Source of the DNA: Oceanihabitans sp. 2_MG-2023 | GTDB taxonomy: Bacteria > Bacteroidota > Bacteroidia > Flavobacteriales > Flavobacteriaceae | Length of the DNA stretch: 64,000 bases | Direction of reading: 5' to 3' | NCBI RefSeq assembly: GCF_030547245.1 | Contig: NZ_JAUOQT010000003.1 | Location: forward strand, 1 to 64,000 | In this document: positions 42,077 to 52,202 of the stretch, in pieces | How positions within the stretch are numbered: the first letter of the stretch is position 1 | Layout: each line of letters begins with the position of its first letter | Notes under the pieces: generated by a model | Seen by the model: only the letters and a program-made list of their open reading frames with translations | What the model was told of the DNA's origin: nothing | Databases searched by the model: none | Position numbers and translations under genes: made by a program

Positions 42077-44530
42077 ATGTTAAAAAAAATCACCATTTTC
42101 ACTAGCCTAATGCTACTTTTATCTTTTACCATACCTAATAATTTTAGTGCGCTAGTATTAAAAAAATTAGAAGCGTACTCTAGTGATTATCCTGAAAAAA
42201 TTTATGTAAAAACAGACAAACCATATTATACTATTGGTGATGATATTTGGTATGCTGCATATCTAGTAAATGGTATTAATCATAAAGCATCTAGTAAAAG
42301 TAATGTTATTTATGTAGAATTAGTTAACGACAAAGATTCAATTGTGTCTCAAAAAAAACTATATACTAATGATTTGAGTGTTGCTGGTGATTTTGAAATC
42401 AATAAAGAATGGAAAGCTGGTACTTATGTTTTAAGAGCGTATACCAACTATATGCGAAATAGTGATGCTTCTTTTTTCTTTAAAAAAGAAATTCCTATTT
42501 GGGATGTCAAAGCTTTTAGCGAAAATGAAACACTAGAAATTGCTACAAATACAACAACTCCCAAAGAAGAAACTATTACCCAAAGACCAGACCTACATTT
42601 TTACCCAGAAGGTGGGTATTTAGTTCAAGGGCTTCCTTCAAAAGTTGGAATAAAAGTAAAAGACATAAAAAATAAAACAATACTTCTTGAAGGTGTAATT
42701 AAAGACCAAGAGAACAATACCATTACTCAATTTAAAACTTTTGAATTTGGTTTAGGCTTTTTTGCACTAACACCTGAACCTAATAAAACCTATTACGCAA
42801 GTATGGTTATTAATGGTAAGGAAGAAAAATACGAACTTCCAAAACCATTACCACAAGGATTTAATTTAAATTTATTAAATAATGGTCAAGAAATAATACT
42901 AAAAGTAAACGCTAATAATTCTATCGGATTATTAAATTCTTTTTTAGTAGTGCACCAACGTGGAAAAATCATTTTTCAAAAACTAGAAACAACAGGAACA
43001 AATTCGTATACCGTAAAACTAAATACTTCTAAATTAAACGCTGGTGTTACTAGCTTTACGTTATTTAATAATGAAGGAAAACCAGTATGCGAACGTTTAG
43101 CTTTTGTGGATAATCCAGATAAAAATGTTACGCTTTCTCTAAATGCAGATACTAAAACACCTCAAGAAAGAGAAAAAGTAACACTTCAATTAGACTTAAA
43201 AGATACCAATGGAAATCCAGTATCTGGAAATGTATCTTTAACTATCAATGATTTAGATGCTGTAGAAAAAAGTTCTAGAAGCGAAAATATTAAAACTTAT
43301 TTATTATTAAATTCAGACCTAAGAGGTGCAATAGAAGACCCAGGCTATTTCTTTGAAAAAGAAAACGATTCTAAACGTCGATTTTTACTAGACTTAGTAA
43401 TGTTTACACATGGTTGGAATAGATTTACTTGGAATGCGCTTTTATACCAACAAAAAAATAAAATGCAATATTCAATAGAAAATGGTATTTCTATTGCTGG
43501 ACAAACACGAGCTTTAAAAGAAAAAAACACACGAATTTCGGCAGCTACTAGATTAACTTTTATGGGAGCTTTACCACATCAAGAGTTAACACAATCGAAT
43601 GCAAACGGACAATTTAATTTTGGCCCTTTTGTATTTTACGATTCTATTCCTACACTTGTAGAAGCCCGTGTAAAGGAATTTAAAAGTGATTATAAAAAAA
43701 ATAGAGATGTCGGTATTTTTTTGAACAATAGTACCTACCGTAGCCCCTTATTTTCGAATACTAATGTTATAAAACCAAATACTCTTAATACTTCTATAAT
43801 TACCAACTTTATGAAGCAAGCACAGAATATTTCAGAAATCGATACTAAATATTTACAAGGTACCCAGCTATTAGATGAAGTGATTATTAATGCACAAAAG
43901 GAAACAGCTGAAGAACTTCGTGAAGAAGCACTAAATAATAGAGCTGGTAATAGTTTTCCAACACATCGAATAGACATGAATGATTATCCAAATTCGGAAA
44001 CATTAAGTATCTATGATTTACTTAATAGATTGCCAGGTGTGACGGCTTATAATAATACTATATCTATACGAAATGGCGGGCAACCTGTTATATTATTAGA
44101 TGGTATTCGTGTAGAAATAGAAGACATCACTTTTTTGAGAGGAATGGATATCGAATTTATTGATATTAATACAAGTACATCTATAATTAGTAATAGTTCT
44201 AATGGTGTAATTTCAATATTTACAAAACTTGGAAATGGTATTTTATTAAATGTTAAACGCGAACCAGGAATTATCGATTTTTACTATCCTGGTTTTTATA
44301 CCGCTAGAGAATTTTACTCTCCAGATTATGCCGATAGCTTTTATGATAGTTCCAAACAAGACGTACGAACCACTTTATACTGGCAGCCTAAAATAGTAAT
44401 AAACAAAAATGCTGAGGCAGAAATTTCTTTTTTTACCAGTGATTCTAATAGTAAATATGCTATAGAAATAGAAGGTATTAGTACGGAAGGTATTCCTGTG
44501 TACCATTTATCTACTTTCGAGGTAGAGTAA
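42077..44530 (+). CDS. MG2-like protein with a C-terminal TonB plug domain and no barrel
   Basis: An 817-residue exported protein (signal peptide to about residue 25). The N-terminal region has the MG2-like pattern seen in alpha-2-macroglobulin relatives (YVKTDKPYYTIGDDIWYAAY, AGTYVLRAYTNYM). Further immunoglobulin-like modules follow. The C-terminal region of about 180 residues is a TonB receptor plug: LDEVIINAQKE, SIYDLLNRLPGV, SIRNGGQPVILLDG and NGVISIFTK. No beta-barrel follows the plug. This layout is known in Bacteroidota but its mechanism is unclear; it may work with a separate barrel, and a full TonB-dependent barrel is encoded next. Confidence 0.78.
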   Translation: MLKKITIFTSLMLLLSFTIPNNFSALVLKKLEAYSSDYPEKIYVKTDKPYYTIGDDIWYAAYLVNGINHKASSKSNVIYVELVNDKDSIVSQKKLYTNDLSVAGDFEINKEWKAGTYVLRAYTNYMRNSDASFFFKKEIPIWDVKAFSENETLEIATNTTTPKEETITQRPDLHFYPEGGYLVQGLPSKVGIKVKDIKNKTILLEGVIKDQENNTITQFKTFEFGLGFFALTPEPNKTYYASMVINGKEEKYELPKPLPQGFNLNLLNNGQEIILKVNANNSIGLLNSFLVVHQRGKIIFQKLETTGTNSYTVKLNTSKLNAGVTSFTLFNNEGKPVCERLAFVDNPDKNVTLSLNADTKTPQEREKVTLQLDLKDTNGNPVSGNVSLTINDLDAVEKSSRSENIKTYLLLNSDLRGAIEDPGYFFEKENDSKRRFLLDLVMFTHGWNRFTWNALLYQQKNKMQYSIENGISIAGQTRALKEKNTRISAATRLTFMGALPHQELTQSNANGQFNFGPFVFYDSIPTLVEARVKEFKSDYKKNRDVGIFLNNSTYRSPLFSNTNVIKPNTLNTSIITNFMKQAQNISEIDTKYLQGTQLLDEVIINAQKETAEELREEALNNRAGNSFPTHRIDMNDYPNSETLSIYDLLNRLPGVTAYNNTISIRNGGQPVILLDGIRVEIEDITFLRGMDIEFIDINTSTSIISNSSNGVISIFTKLGNGILLNVKREPGIIDFYYPGFYTAREFYSPDYADSFYDSSKQDVRTTLYWQPKIVINKNAEAEISFFTSDSNSKYAIEIEGISTEGIPVYHLSTFEVE

Positions 44531-44681
44531 ACAAACATTCTGTATAGTTGTATTAAACTTAGCACCTTTTTTAAGAAAAGGGTAAATGTTATGCAAACAA
44601 TTGAAAATTTCAAAAAAATATATTTTCAATTCAAACCACGAAAAGGTATCTTCGCTAGTATATTTTACAACAGCTAATGTT

Positions 44682-47057
44682 ATGATTTTCAATAGGCTTT
44701 ATTTTTTATGTATTCTTTTATTCTGTCTTTGCTTCTCTCCTATTTATGCACAAAACACTGTAACCCTTGTTGGTGAAGTTTTAGAAGAACATACAAATAC
44801 GCCTATAATTTTTGCAAACGTTACTTTACTCGATACCAATTCTAATGCTGCTATAACTGGCGCTATTACATTGGAAGATGGTTCGTTTGTATTAAAAACA
44901 CAAGCTACCAATTTTTATATACAAATAAGTTATATTGGTTATGCAACTACTACCATTAGGAACTACAAAACTGTAAATAACCAAATTGATCTAAATACCA
45001 TATATTTAGAACAAACTCTTGAAGGCTTAGATGAAGTTATAGTTCGTGCCGAAACCTCTCAAACCGAATTTAAACTAGACAAACGTATCTTTAATGTGGG
45101 TAAAGATTTAAGTGCTACAGGTGCTAGTGCTTTAGAAGTTTTAAATAATGTGCCTTCGGTAAATGTGAATATTGAAGGTGTAATTAGTTTACGTGGTGGT
45201 CAAGGAGTTCAAATACTGATTAATGGAAAACCTTCGGTTATTGCAGCAGATGATGGTAATGTACTGGGTACTATTACTGCAGATATGATTGAGAAAATTG
45301 AAGTTATTACTAATCCATCTGCAAAATATGACGCACAAGGAACTTCCGGAATTATTAATATCATTATTAAAAAATCGGAAAAGAAAGGTTTAAACGGCTC
45401 TGCATCTTTAAATGTTGGTGTACCAAATAGCAATAGCTTTGGCTTAAGTGTTAATAAACGTACCGAAAAATTCAATTTGTTTAGTCAGCTGGGATTCGGG
45501 ATTAGAACTTATCCAGATACACGCGAATCTATAAATAAAGATCTCGTTAACAACACTTCTATAACCAGTATTGGAGAAAGTGAGTTTGATGAAAAATTTA
45601 CTAATATTCTTATTGGTACCGATTATCATTTAAACGATAGAAATGTAATTACGCTTTCTGGTTCGTATGCTTACGAAGTAGAAGACCAATGGGCCAAAAC
45701 TGATTATGATGCATTAGATGCTTCTAATTCGATAACCGATCGATGGCTTCGAGATGAAAAAACAGAAGCCACAAACCCAAAAGTACGTTATGAATTGGTT
45801 TATAAGAGCGACTTTAAAAGACACGAAAATCAGAGTCTCTTGTTTAGTGCTTTAGGTCGATATTTTAGAAAAGACCAATCTTCTATATTTGAGGATAGTA
45901 CTAGTTTTGGTGATTTGGAAGATGCGCAACAAGAATCGAGAACCGACTATAAATTAGAAGAATATACTTTCAAACTAGATTATACACATCCTTTTTTAGA
46001 AAAATACACTTTAGAAACTGGTGCACAATTTGCTATTAACAATGTGTCTAATGATTTTGCTGTAAGTGATTTAGTAGATGGGAATTGGGTAAATAACTTA
46101 GATGTAACTAATGTATTTGATTTAGATCAAAACGTTTTTGCTATGTACGCTACTGGAGCATATGAAGGCGAAAAATGGGGCATTAAATTAGGGCTTCGAA
46201 TGGAAAACACACTTATTAATACGGTATTACAAACCACCAACGAATCGGATACTCAAAATTATACCAATGTATTTCCAAGTGCGCATACTTCATATAAAGT
46301 ATCCGATAATTTTTCGTTACAAGCTGGATATTCTAAACGTATTAACAGACCTAATTTGCGACAGTTAAATCCGTTTTCTAACATTAGGAATAACTTTAGC
46401 ATATCAGAAGGAAACCCAGATTTACAACCAGAATTTACAGATTCTTATGAGGTTACCAGTATTCATAAATTTGATAAAGCATCTTTAAACTTCAGCCTAT
46501 ATAATAGATACACAAAAGATGCTGTAGAATACATCACTGTTTTTGAAGATAATGTAAGTATTTCTCGTCCAGAAAATATTGGAACAGACAACACCACAGG
46601 TTTTGAAATGAATGGAAAATATAGTCCTTTAGACTGGTTAACCATAAATGGTGATTTTAATATTAATTATTATGATAGAAAAGGAGTTTATGCATCAGAA
46701 TCCTTTGATTTTAAAGGAAGAATTTGGTCTACTAGTTTAACTTCTAAATTCAAACTTCCTGCAAAATTTGATTTTGAAATATCTGGAAATTATATCTCCA
46801 ATTATGAAACCTTACAACAAGAAGTTTCCGAAAATAAATATGTAGATATCGGCTTAAGAAAAAAAATAGTGAAAGGCAAAATCATTCTTAACTTAAGTGT
46901 TCGCGATGTATTTGCATCTCGATTAGATGAAACGACTACATCGCAACCAGACTTTTATTTATATACTACGCGCCAACGAGGACGCTTTATAACTTTTGGT
47001 GTAAGTTATGGTTTTGGTAAAGGAGAAGCTATGGAATTCTCTGGACAACGAAGATAA
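44682..47057 (+). CDS. TonB-dependent outer-membrane barrel receptor (outer membrane beta-barrel family)
   Basis: I choose the ATG at 44682 (791 residues) because a signal peptide follows it directly (MIFNRLYFLCILLFCLC, ending SPIYAQ); an upstream in-frame ATG at 44586 would place 32 extra residues before it. A carboxypeptidase-like regulatory module comes first (VTLVGEVLEEHTNTPIIFA), then a plug (GLDEVIVRAETS, ALEVLNNVPSVNVN, LRGGQGVQILINGKPS) and a long barrel in which many aromatic-rich strands can be seen. This fits the OMP_b-brl_3 receptor family. The substrate is unknown. It starts about 150 bases after the MG2/plug gene. Confidence 0.85.
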   Translation: MIFNRLYFLCILLFCLCFSPIYAQNTVTLVGEVLEEHTNTPIIFANVTLLDTNSNAAITGAITLEDGSFVLKTQATNFYIQISYIGYATTTIRNYKTVNNQIDLNTIYLEQTLEGLDEVIVRAETSQTEFKLDKRIFNVGKDLSATGASALEVLNNVPSVNVNIEGVISLRGGQGVQILINGKPSVIAADDGNVLGTITADMIEKIEVITNPSAKYDAQGTSGIINIIIKKSEKKGLNGSASLNVGVPNSNSFGLSVNKRTEKFNLFSQLGFGIRTYPDTRESINKDLVNNTSITSIGESEFDEKFTNILIGTDYHLNDRNVITLSGSYAYEVEDQWAKTDYDALDASNSITDRWLRDEKTEATNPKVRYELVYKSDFKRHENQSLLFSALGRYFRKDQSSIFEDSTSFGDLEDAQQESRTDYKLEEYTFKLDYTHPFLEKYTLETGAQFAINNVSNDFAVSDLVDGNWVNNLDVTNVFDLDQNVFAMYATGAYEGEKWGIKLGLRMENTLINTVLQTTNESDTQNYTNVFPSAHTSYKVSDNFSLQAGYSKRINRPNLRQLNPFSNIRNNFSISEGNPDLQPEFTDSYEVTSIHKFDKASLNFSLYNRYTKDAVEYITVFEDNVSISRPENIGTDNTTGFEMNGKYSPLDWLTINGDFNINYYDRKGVYASESFDFKGRIWSTSLTSKFKLPAKFDFEISGNYISNYETLQQEVSENKYVDIGLRKKIVKGKIILNLSVRDVFASRLDETTTSQPDFYLYTTRQRGRFITFGVSYGFGKGEAMEFSGQRR

Positions 47058-47063
47058 TACGGC

Positions 47064-48299
47064 TTATTCATACTTTGTTTTTTGAAACCATTTATCGGAT
47101 AATGAGATATTAATATTTAATGTATTGATATATTCTTCTACCAAAATACTTTCTGTAGTTCCTTTTTTACTTAAGGAATATGAAATATTTAAAAGCGATC
47201 TTCTACCAATTGGTAATCCGATACCTAATGAAGCTGCATAGGTGTCTATTTTTTTATCGTCGACTTTTAGATATCCAGAATTATAATTTAATCCCAATCT
47301 ATAATCTACAAGGTCCCAATATTTATTTCCGTTAGGGTTTCTAGTGTAAGCAGCTCCTAAAGCAAAAATATTTTGATCGGTAAAATTACCAATAGCATCC
47401 GATTGATTGGTAGAAGACCAAAAACTTCGATTATAATCTGCCGTTACTAAAATGTTTTTAAATGAAGTACTATAACCAATTCCTACTTTTAAAGGAAGGT
47501 TAAAATTATCAATGCCTTCTCCATCGGTATCTTCTAATAAGATATAAGTGTCATTAGAGTACTTACTAATTCTTACATCTTTACTTCCTTTTAAAATAGT
47601 TGGAAAATCTACAGTTAAACCAAAATTATGTGTATCTAAATATTTATATTGAAAACCTAATCCTAACTGTGCACCATTATAATAATTACTTTCGGTAATA
47701 GCCAAATAACTTTCGTCTGTAGCAATGGTTTCGGTTTCTTCAATTTTCCCAAATAAATATGATATTTTAGCACCTACATTTAGGTTTTTAAATAGGTATC
47801 TTCCATAGTCTAATCGTAATTCATTTAATCCACCAGAACCTTCCACATTAGTGGTAAAGGTTTCATTACTACCTTCAATATTACTTTGTAAACCTATTAA
47901 AGAGTAGCCAACAGAGGTAGCAGGTTTTAACGTTAATCCCATACCATACTTCCCTTTACTATTAAATCCTAAAGAAATATTTGTAAATTGACTGGTGATG
48001 CTTTGTTCTTTTATGTCATCGGCAAAAACATTGATAATTTCTGCTGAACCTCCAAAATCAAATACAAATTCATCCTCTGGTATGGTAGCAAAAGAAGCCG
48101 AGTTTGTTAAGTTAATTCCCTTACTAGCATCTAAAGAAATTCCTGTCTTACCTAAACCACTATTTCTTCCTGTATTCGAATTATTCTCTACTCCTAACCC
48201 AAAAAGTGAATACGGTGAACTGGTAAGATTATTGGTTTGCGAATAACCATGCATCGATAAGAGTATTATTAAAACAATGCTATAATTAGATTTATTCAT
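47064..48299 (-). CDS. Hypothetical outer-membrane barrel protein
   Basis: I use the ATG at 48299 (411 residues), which is followed by a signal peptide (MNKSNYSIVLIILLSMHGYS); another ATG lies three codons upstream. The body is rich in repeated beta-strand patterns (GKYGMGLTLKPATSVGYS, LDYGRYLFKNLNVGAKISY, LNISYSLSKKG) and resembles outer-membrane transporter or porin-type barrels. The start overlaps the 3' end of the DUF4270 gene by 8 bases, so the two are translationally linked. The role is unknown. Confidence 0.75.
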   Translation of the reverse strand: MNKSNYSIVLIILLSMHGYSQTNNLTSSPYSLFGLGVENNSNTGRNSGLGKTGISLDASKGINLTNSASFATIPEDEFVFDFGGSAEIINVFADDIKEQSITSQFTNISLGFNSKGKYGMGLTLKPATSVGYSLIGLQSNIEGSNETFTTNVEGSGGLNELRLDYGRYLFKNLNVGAKISYLFGKIEETETIATDESYLAITESNYYNGAQLGLGFQYKYLDTHNFGLTVDFPTILKGSKDVRISKYSNDTYILLEDTDGEGIDNFNLPLKVGIGYSTSFKNILVTADYNRSFWSSTNQSDAIGNFTDQNIFALGAAYTRNPNGNKYWDLVDYRLGLNYNSGYLKVDDKKIDTYAASLGIGLPIGRRSLLNISYSLSKKGTTESILVEEYINTLNINISLSDKWFQKTKYE

Positions 48300-49599
48300 A
48301 TACTGCATAGGTTACAATTAATTTTGTTTGATAATCAGATTTCTGACTGTCATTAAATATTATTTTATTTATAGAAGAATTATAATCCTCTGGAATTACA
48401 ATTAGTGCATCTTCTGTCTCTGGGCTTTCGCTTAATTTTTGATCAATAAAATCAATCACAGGAACCGAATAAACAAGTTGATTAAATTCTGAATTATCGG
48501 AACTTAATGTTGCAGTTACTTCAATTTCATTATTAGAAATTAGTGTTGCTAAATCGTTGTTTTGATCAATAGTATATAGTAGTAAGGATTCACTTAGTGG
48601 TTGAATTTCGGAATACGAATCGAGATTTGGTTCTATATAAAGTGTTGCTTCCAATATGGTGCCTTCGTTACCAATATCGTAGATGTTTTTTATCGTAGGG
48701 AATTCAATTTTTGTAACATAACCTGTACCCGCTTGATTGTAACTTATATTATTACTTGCAGAGGACGAAAGATTATATTCTTGGTCTGTTATCCATTCTA
48801 AAGGCAAACCACTAACATCACTTTCTATATGGTTAAAATACGTGTTTAAAGTTATATCATAAGAATATGTATCACTTTCAAACTCACCAGGAATGCTATA
48901 ATAAAATCGAATATAGGTGTCTTCGCTATTTGTTGAAAAGCCAATTACAGAACCATTATTATTTGGATCTGGATGTATGGTTAGTCCTTTTAATTGTTGG
49001 TAAAAAGTTTCTGCATCTGTAATAATATTGTCTCTAATACCGTCAAATATCGATGCTCCAAAATCGTAAGGAAGTGAAACAACCAAGGAATCTTTATTTG
49101 GAGTTGGATAATACTCTTTAGTTACCAAAGGAGAAGCTTCGTAACCAAATTCGGTGGTATTATAAAAGAAGGAATCCTCTGTCGTTAATTTATCGGTAAG
49201 TTTATGAATGTTTAATGTTGCAACTTGAGTAGTATCGTTATAGTAATAGGTATCATAACCAAGTATTAAATCAACACTATCTAATACAGCATCATTATCT
49301 AAGTAATAATTATATGTATTTAGTTGAAAATAAGAAGATGCATTTATTGTTCCCATTTCTTCATCTCTATATTGCCCAACCAAGAGTCTATCATTTGCAG
49401 AACTAATAATAGAATCAAACTTAATAGTAGATAATGCCACAGTAAAAGTATCTATCGAATACACCTTTATATTTGTACTTGTAAAATCTTCGCCAGCTAA
49501 AAGACTAGCATCTTCTGTTTCTGATGAACAAGAAATTATAGATAATAATATAGCTATAACAGTTATTAAGGGTATTAATTTTTGATGTGATGTAAACAT
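48292..49599 (-). CDS. DUF4270-family lipoprotein
   Basis: I use the ATG at 49599 (435 residues), just before a signal peptide with lipobox (LSIISC); an in-frame ATG nine codons upstream is less likely. The family hallmark appears near the start (STNIKVYSIDTFTVALSTIK and LLVGQYRDEEMGTINASSYF). DUF4270 proteins are exported lipoproteins of unknown role found with Kelch and barrel genes. A consensus promoter lies upstream. It is divergent from a plus-strand barrel/Kelch/DUF4907 unit. Confidence 0.82.
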   Translation of the reverse strand: MFTSHQKLIPLITVIAILLSIISCSSETEDASLLAGEDFTSTNIKVYSIDTFTVALSTIKFDSIISSANDRLLVGQYRDEEMGTINASSYFQLNTYNYYLDNDAVLDSVDLILGYDTYYYNDTTQVATLNIHKLTDKLTTEDSFFYNTTEFGYEASPLVTKEYYPTPNKDSLVVSLPYDFGASIFDGIRDNIITDAETFYQQLKGLTIHPDPNNNGSVIGFSTNSEDTYIRFYYSIPGEFESDTYSYDITLNTYFNHIESDVSGLPLEWITDQEYNLSSSASNNISYNQAGTGYVTKIEFPTIKNIYDIGNEGTILEATLYIEPNLDSYSEIQPLSESLLLYTIDQNNDLATLISNNEIEVTATLSSDNSEFNQLVYSVPVIDFIDQKLSESPETEDALIVIPEDYNSSINKIIFNDSQKSDYQTKLIVTYAVYE

Positions 49600-49651
49600 A
49601 TGATTTTTAGTATTTGTACAAATCAACCACCCTTTACATCTAATAAAAAGT

Positions 49652-49683
49652 CAAATATACAGACCGCTTTAATGTATCTACAA
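49652..49683 (-). promoter_or_regulatory. Promoter of the DUF4270 unit
   Basis: On the coding strand TTG (complement of 49681-49683) is followed after 21 bases by TATATTTG (complement of 49652-49659). This fits the Bacteroidota consensus. The TTG overlaps a TTTGTAGA motif that recurs in this part of the window. Confidence 0.6.
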
Positions 49684-49741
49684 ACGCCAAAATTTATACT
49701 ACTAAACACGGCTACTGTGTTTGTAGATTAAAAAGCATTGC

Positions 49742-49774
49742 TTGTCTACAAAAAAAGAGGATAGGTATATTTTG
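49742..49774 (+). promoter_or_regulatory. Possible promoter of the barrel/Kelch unit
   Basis: A TTG at 49742-49744 is followed by TATATTTTG at 49766-49774, close to the TAnnTTTG -7 box. It lies 63 bases upstream of the ATG at 49837. The TTG again overlaps a TCTACAAA motif (49745-49752). Confidence 0.45.
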
Positions 49775-49836
49775 TAATTAATCTAAAGGTATAGGTAGTA
49801 TGTTAGCACTCGATCTGTAAAAAAATATTACACTTA

Positions 49837-50736
49837 ATGAGTAAAAGAGCGATACATTATATAACCTTTAGTTTGTTTTCTTTGGTGTCTTTTGGACAAG
49901 AAGTCTTAACGACTACTAATCCAGAAGATTTAATTAATGTAGATTATGAAATCTACCCAAACGTAAATGATGTTCAAATAAAAAATAAAACAGTTGCTAT
50001 TAACTTCGCTTCCTTACTAGATACCTCTAAATTTAATTTTGGATTAAACTATACCTACAATACTATAGATTTTAATGATCATGATACGCATAATGATTTT
50101 AATGCTTTTGAAGAGTTACACACCATACAAGCCTTTGCGCAATATAAAAAAGCACTTATAAATACATGGGATGCAGAGTTCACCATTGCTCCTTATATCT
50201 ATTCTACATTAAATAAAAAAATTACAAAAGAGGATTTTGTATTAAGCTACAAAGCAAATTTTATTAAAACTTGGGATAAAAACGGACTTAAATCCTATTT
50301 AAAATTAGGAGCTGGTTATGGTTCCTTATTTGGTAAGCCAAACTTTTATCCTATAATTTCATATACTAGTACTATAAATGAAAAGTTTAAATACGAAATA
50401 GGAATTCCTGTTACCGGAGCTTATTATAAAATAAATAATCATAATACGCTTCAAATTACAGCAAAACCAGAATCTATATATGCTAATAATGCATCTAATT
50501 TTATGTTAGATACTAATGAAATGATTTCGGATTCGAAATTAGAATTCAAAGCCATAAAATTAGCACTTGGTTACTCCTATCGATTAGATAAAAATTGGAC
50601 AACAAAATGTAATGTAGGCTATTTAACAAATAGTGAACTTACCATAAAAGAGAATGACAATAAAATATATGATTTTGATTCCACAGAATCACTATCTATA
50701 AACGTAGGTCTTAGTTTTAATTTAAATAAAAAGTGA
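49837..50736 (+). CDS. Hypothetical outer-membrane barrel-like protein
   Basis: A 299-residue protein with a signal peptide (to about residue 20, LVSFGQ). The mature part consists of alternating aromatic strands (LDTSKFNFGLNYTYNTID, GLKSYLKLGAGYGS, AIKLALGYSYRLDKN) and ends in SINVGLSFNLNKK, so it is probably a small barrel. No named family is recognised. It is one base upstream of the Kelch lipoprotein gene, indicating an operon. Confidence 0.7.
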   Translation: MSKRAIHYITFSLFSLVSFGQEVLTTTNPEDLINVDYEIYPNVNDVQIKNKTVAINFASLLDTSKFNFGLNYTYNTIDFNDHDTHNDFNAFEELHTIQAFAQYKKALINTWDAEFTIAPYIYSTLNKKITKEDFVLSYKANFIKTWDKNGLKSYLKLGAGYGSLFGKPNFYPIISYTSTINEKFKYEIGIPVTGAYYKINNHNTLQITAKPESIYANNASNFMLDTNEMISDSKLEFKAIKLALGYSYRLDKNWTTKCNVGYLTNSELTIKENDNKIYDFDSTESLSINVGLSFNLNKK

Positions 50737-50737
50737 A

Positions 50738-51742
50738 ATGAAAAAAACGATTAACAAAACAACATTAAAATTTATTTATTTATGCACACTAAGTGTGCTA
50801 TTTTTAAATTGTAGTAACGATGACGACAGTGATGATACTGTAGGAAACTGGGTGAAAAAATCCACATTTAATGAAGATGCAAGAAGTAGTTCAACCGCAT
50901 TTACCATTGGTAATATTGGCTATATGGGAACAGGTTATGATGGTGATGATTATTATAGTGATTTTTGGAGCTATAATATGGATACCAACTCTTGGCAACA
51001 ATTATCCGATTTTCCTGGTTTAGAAAGAAGTTCTGCGGTATCCTTTGTAATTAATGGTGAAGGGTATATAGGAACTGGTTATAATGGCGATTCTGCAGAC
51101 GAATTATCCGATTTCTATAAGTATAATAGCAATACGAATAGCTGGACCCAAATAGCAGATTTTGCTGGATCGGCACGTTATGGTGCTGTTGGATTTGGAT
51201 CTGACACCTATGGCTATATTGGTACCGGATATGATGGTAGTGATAAAAAAGACTTCTGGAAATACGACCCAATAGCAGATACTTGGGAAGAAACTTTTGG
51301 ATTTGGTGGAGATAAAAGAAGAGATGCAGTAACATTTACCATTGGTGATGATGTATATATGACAACCGGAATTAGTAATGGTGTTTACGAAGAAGATTTT
51401 TGGGTATTTAATCTAAATACTGAAGAATGGACAGAACTAGAAGATATTGACGAAGACTACGATTATATTACTAGATCTAATGCTGTTGCTTTTACAATAA
51501 ATGGTTTAGGCTATATCGCTTGTGGAGATTTTGGAACCAGTATTAGCTCGGTTTATGAATATGATCCTTCCGATCAAGAATGGGAAGAAAGAACAGAGTT
51601 TGAATTATACGCAAGAAGAGATGCTGTATCTTTTAGTAATGGCGAACGTGCTTTTGTAGCTCTTGGTAGAAATGGTACATTATATCTAGATGATAATATG
51701 GAATTTTTTCCAAATGAAGAACAAGATGATGATGATAATTAA
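50738..51742 (+). CDS. Kelch-repeat lipoprotein
   Basis: A 334-residue lipoprotein with a lipobox (LFLNC, Cys near residue 25) followed by a short acidic stretch. Residues of about 40-320 form five to six Kelch blades, each with a pattern like AVSFVINGEGYIGTGYNGD followed by FYKYNSNTNSWTQI. Kelch propellers bind proteins or glycans. The C-terminus is a run of acidic residues. It lies between a barrel gene and the DUF4907 gene; all are on the plus strand and likely share a transcript with the downstream kinase and regulator. Confidence 0.85.
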   Translation: MKKTINKTTLKFIYLCTLSVLFLNCSNDDDSDDTVGNWVKKSTFNEDARSSSTAFTIGNIGYMGTGYDGDDYYSDFWSYNMDTNSWQQLSDFPGLERSSAVSFVINGEGYIGTGYNGDSADELSDFYKYNSNTNSWTQIADFAGSARYGAVGFGSDTYGYIGTGYDGSDKKDFWKYDPIADTWEETFGFGGDKRRDAVTFTIGDDVYMTTGISNGVYEEDFWVFNLNTEEWTELEDIDEDYDYITRSNAVAFTINGLGYIACGDFGTSISSVYEYDPSDQEWEERTEFELYARRDAVSFSNGERAFVALGRNGTLYLDDNMEFFPNEEQDDDDN

Positions 51743-51830
51743 ACCATACAACTTTTAGATTAATAGCTAAATTTGAGTCAGAATAATATAGTAATTCTGT
51801 ATGGTTCTGACTCTTTTTAAATTAAATACA

Positions 51831-52181
51831 ATGAAAAAGATATATAACTATATTGCAGTTTTTTCAACAATTTCGGTGCTAACTATTTTGTTTTTCTATT
51901 TTCAATCGGTAAATTCAGTATCGAATATAGTAGAAGAATCTCCATATACTTTAAAGGTTTTATCAAAAGAAGATTTTTGGATATATGAGGTATATAACAA
52001 GGATAATTTGTTTATTCGCCAAGAATATATTCCTGCAGCAAATGGGAAACAAGTTTTTCAATCGAAAGAAGATGCAGAAAAAATGGGGAAAGTTGTAATA
52101 GCAAAACTTGCTCATGATAGGTTTCCAGTAATTAATTTAAGAGATCTTCAAAACAATAATATTAATTTTAAGAAAATATAA
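51831..52181 (+). CDS. DUF4907-family protein
   Basis: I use the ATG at 51831 (116 residues), followed by a hydrophobic segment (IAVFSTISVLTILFFYFQ). The family core is visible: SKEDFWIYEVYNKD, FIRQEYIPAANGKQVFQS, EDAEKMGKVVIAKL and RFPVINLRDLQ. It is a small protein anchored at the membrane or exported, of unknown function, encoded beside Kelch and DUF4270 proteins. An earlier in-frame ATG ten codons upstream is less consistent with a signal sequence. Confidence 0.78.
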   Translation: MKKIYNYIAVFSTISVLTILFFYFQSVNSVSNIVEESPYTLKVLSKEDFWIYEVYNKDNLFIRQEYIPAANGKQVFQSKEDAEKMGKVVIAKLAHDRFPVINLRDLQNNNINFKKI

Positions 52182-52202
52182 AAGGTAATTAATTATTCCA
52201 AT

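Noticed and set aside
51051-51335. 94-residue minus-strand frame inside the Kelch gene
   Set aside because: It is His/Tyr/Gln-rich, as expected for the antisense of a repeat-containing gene.
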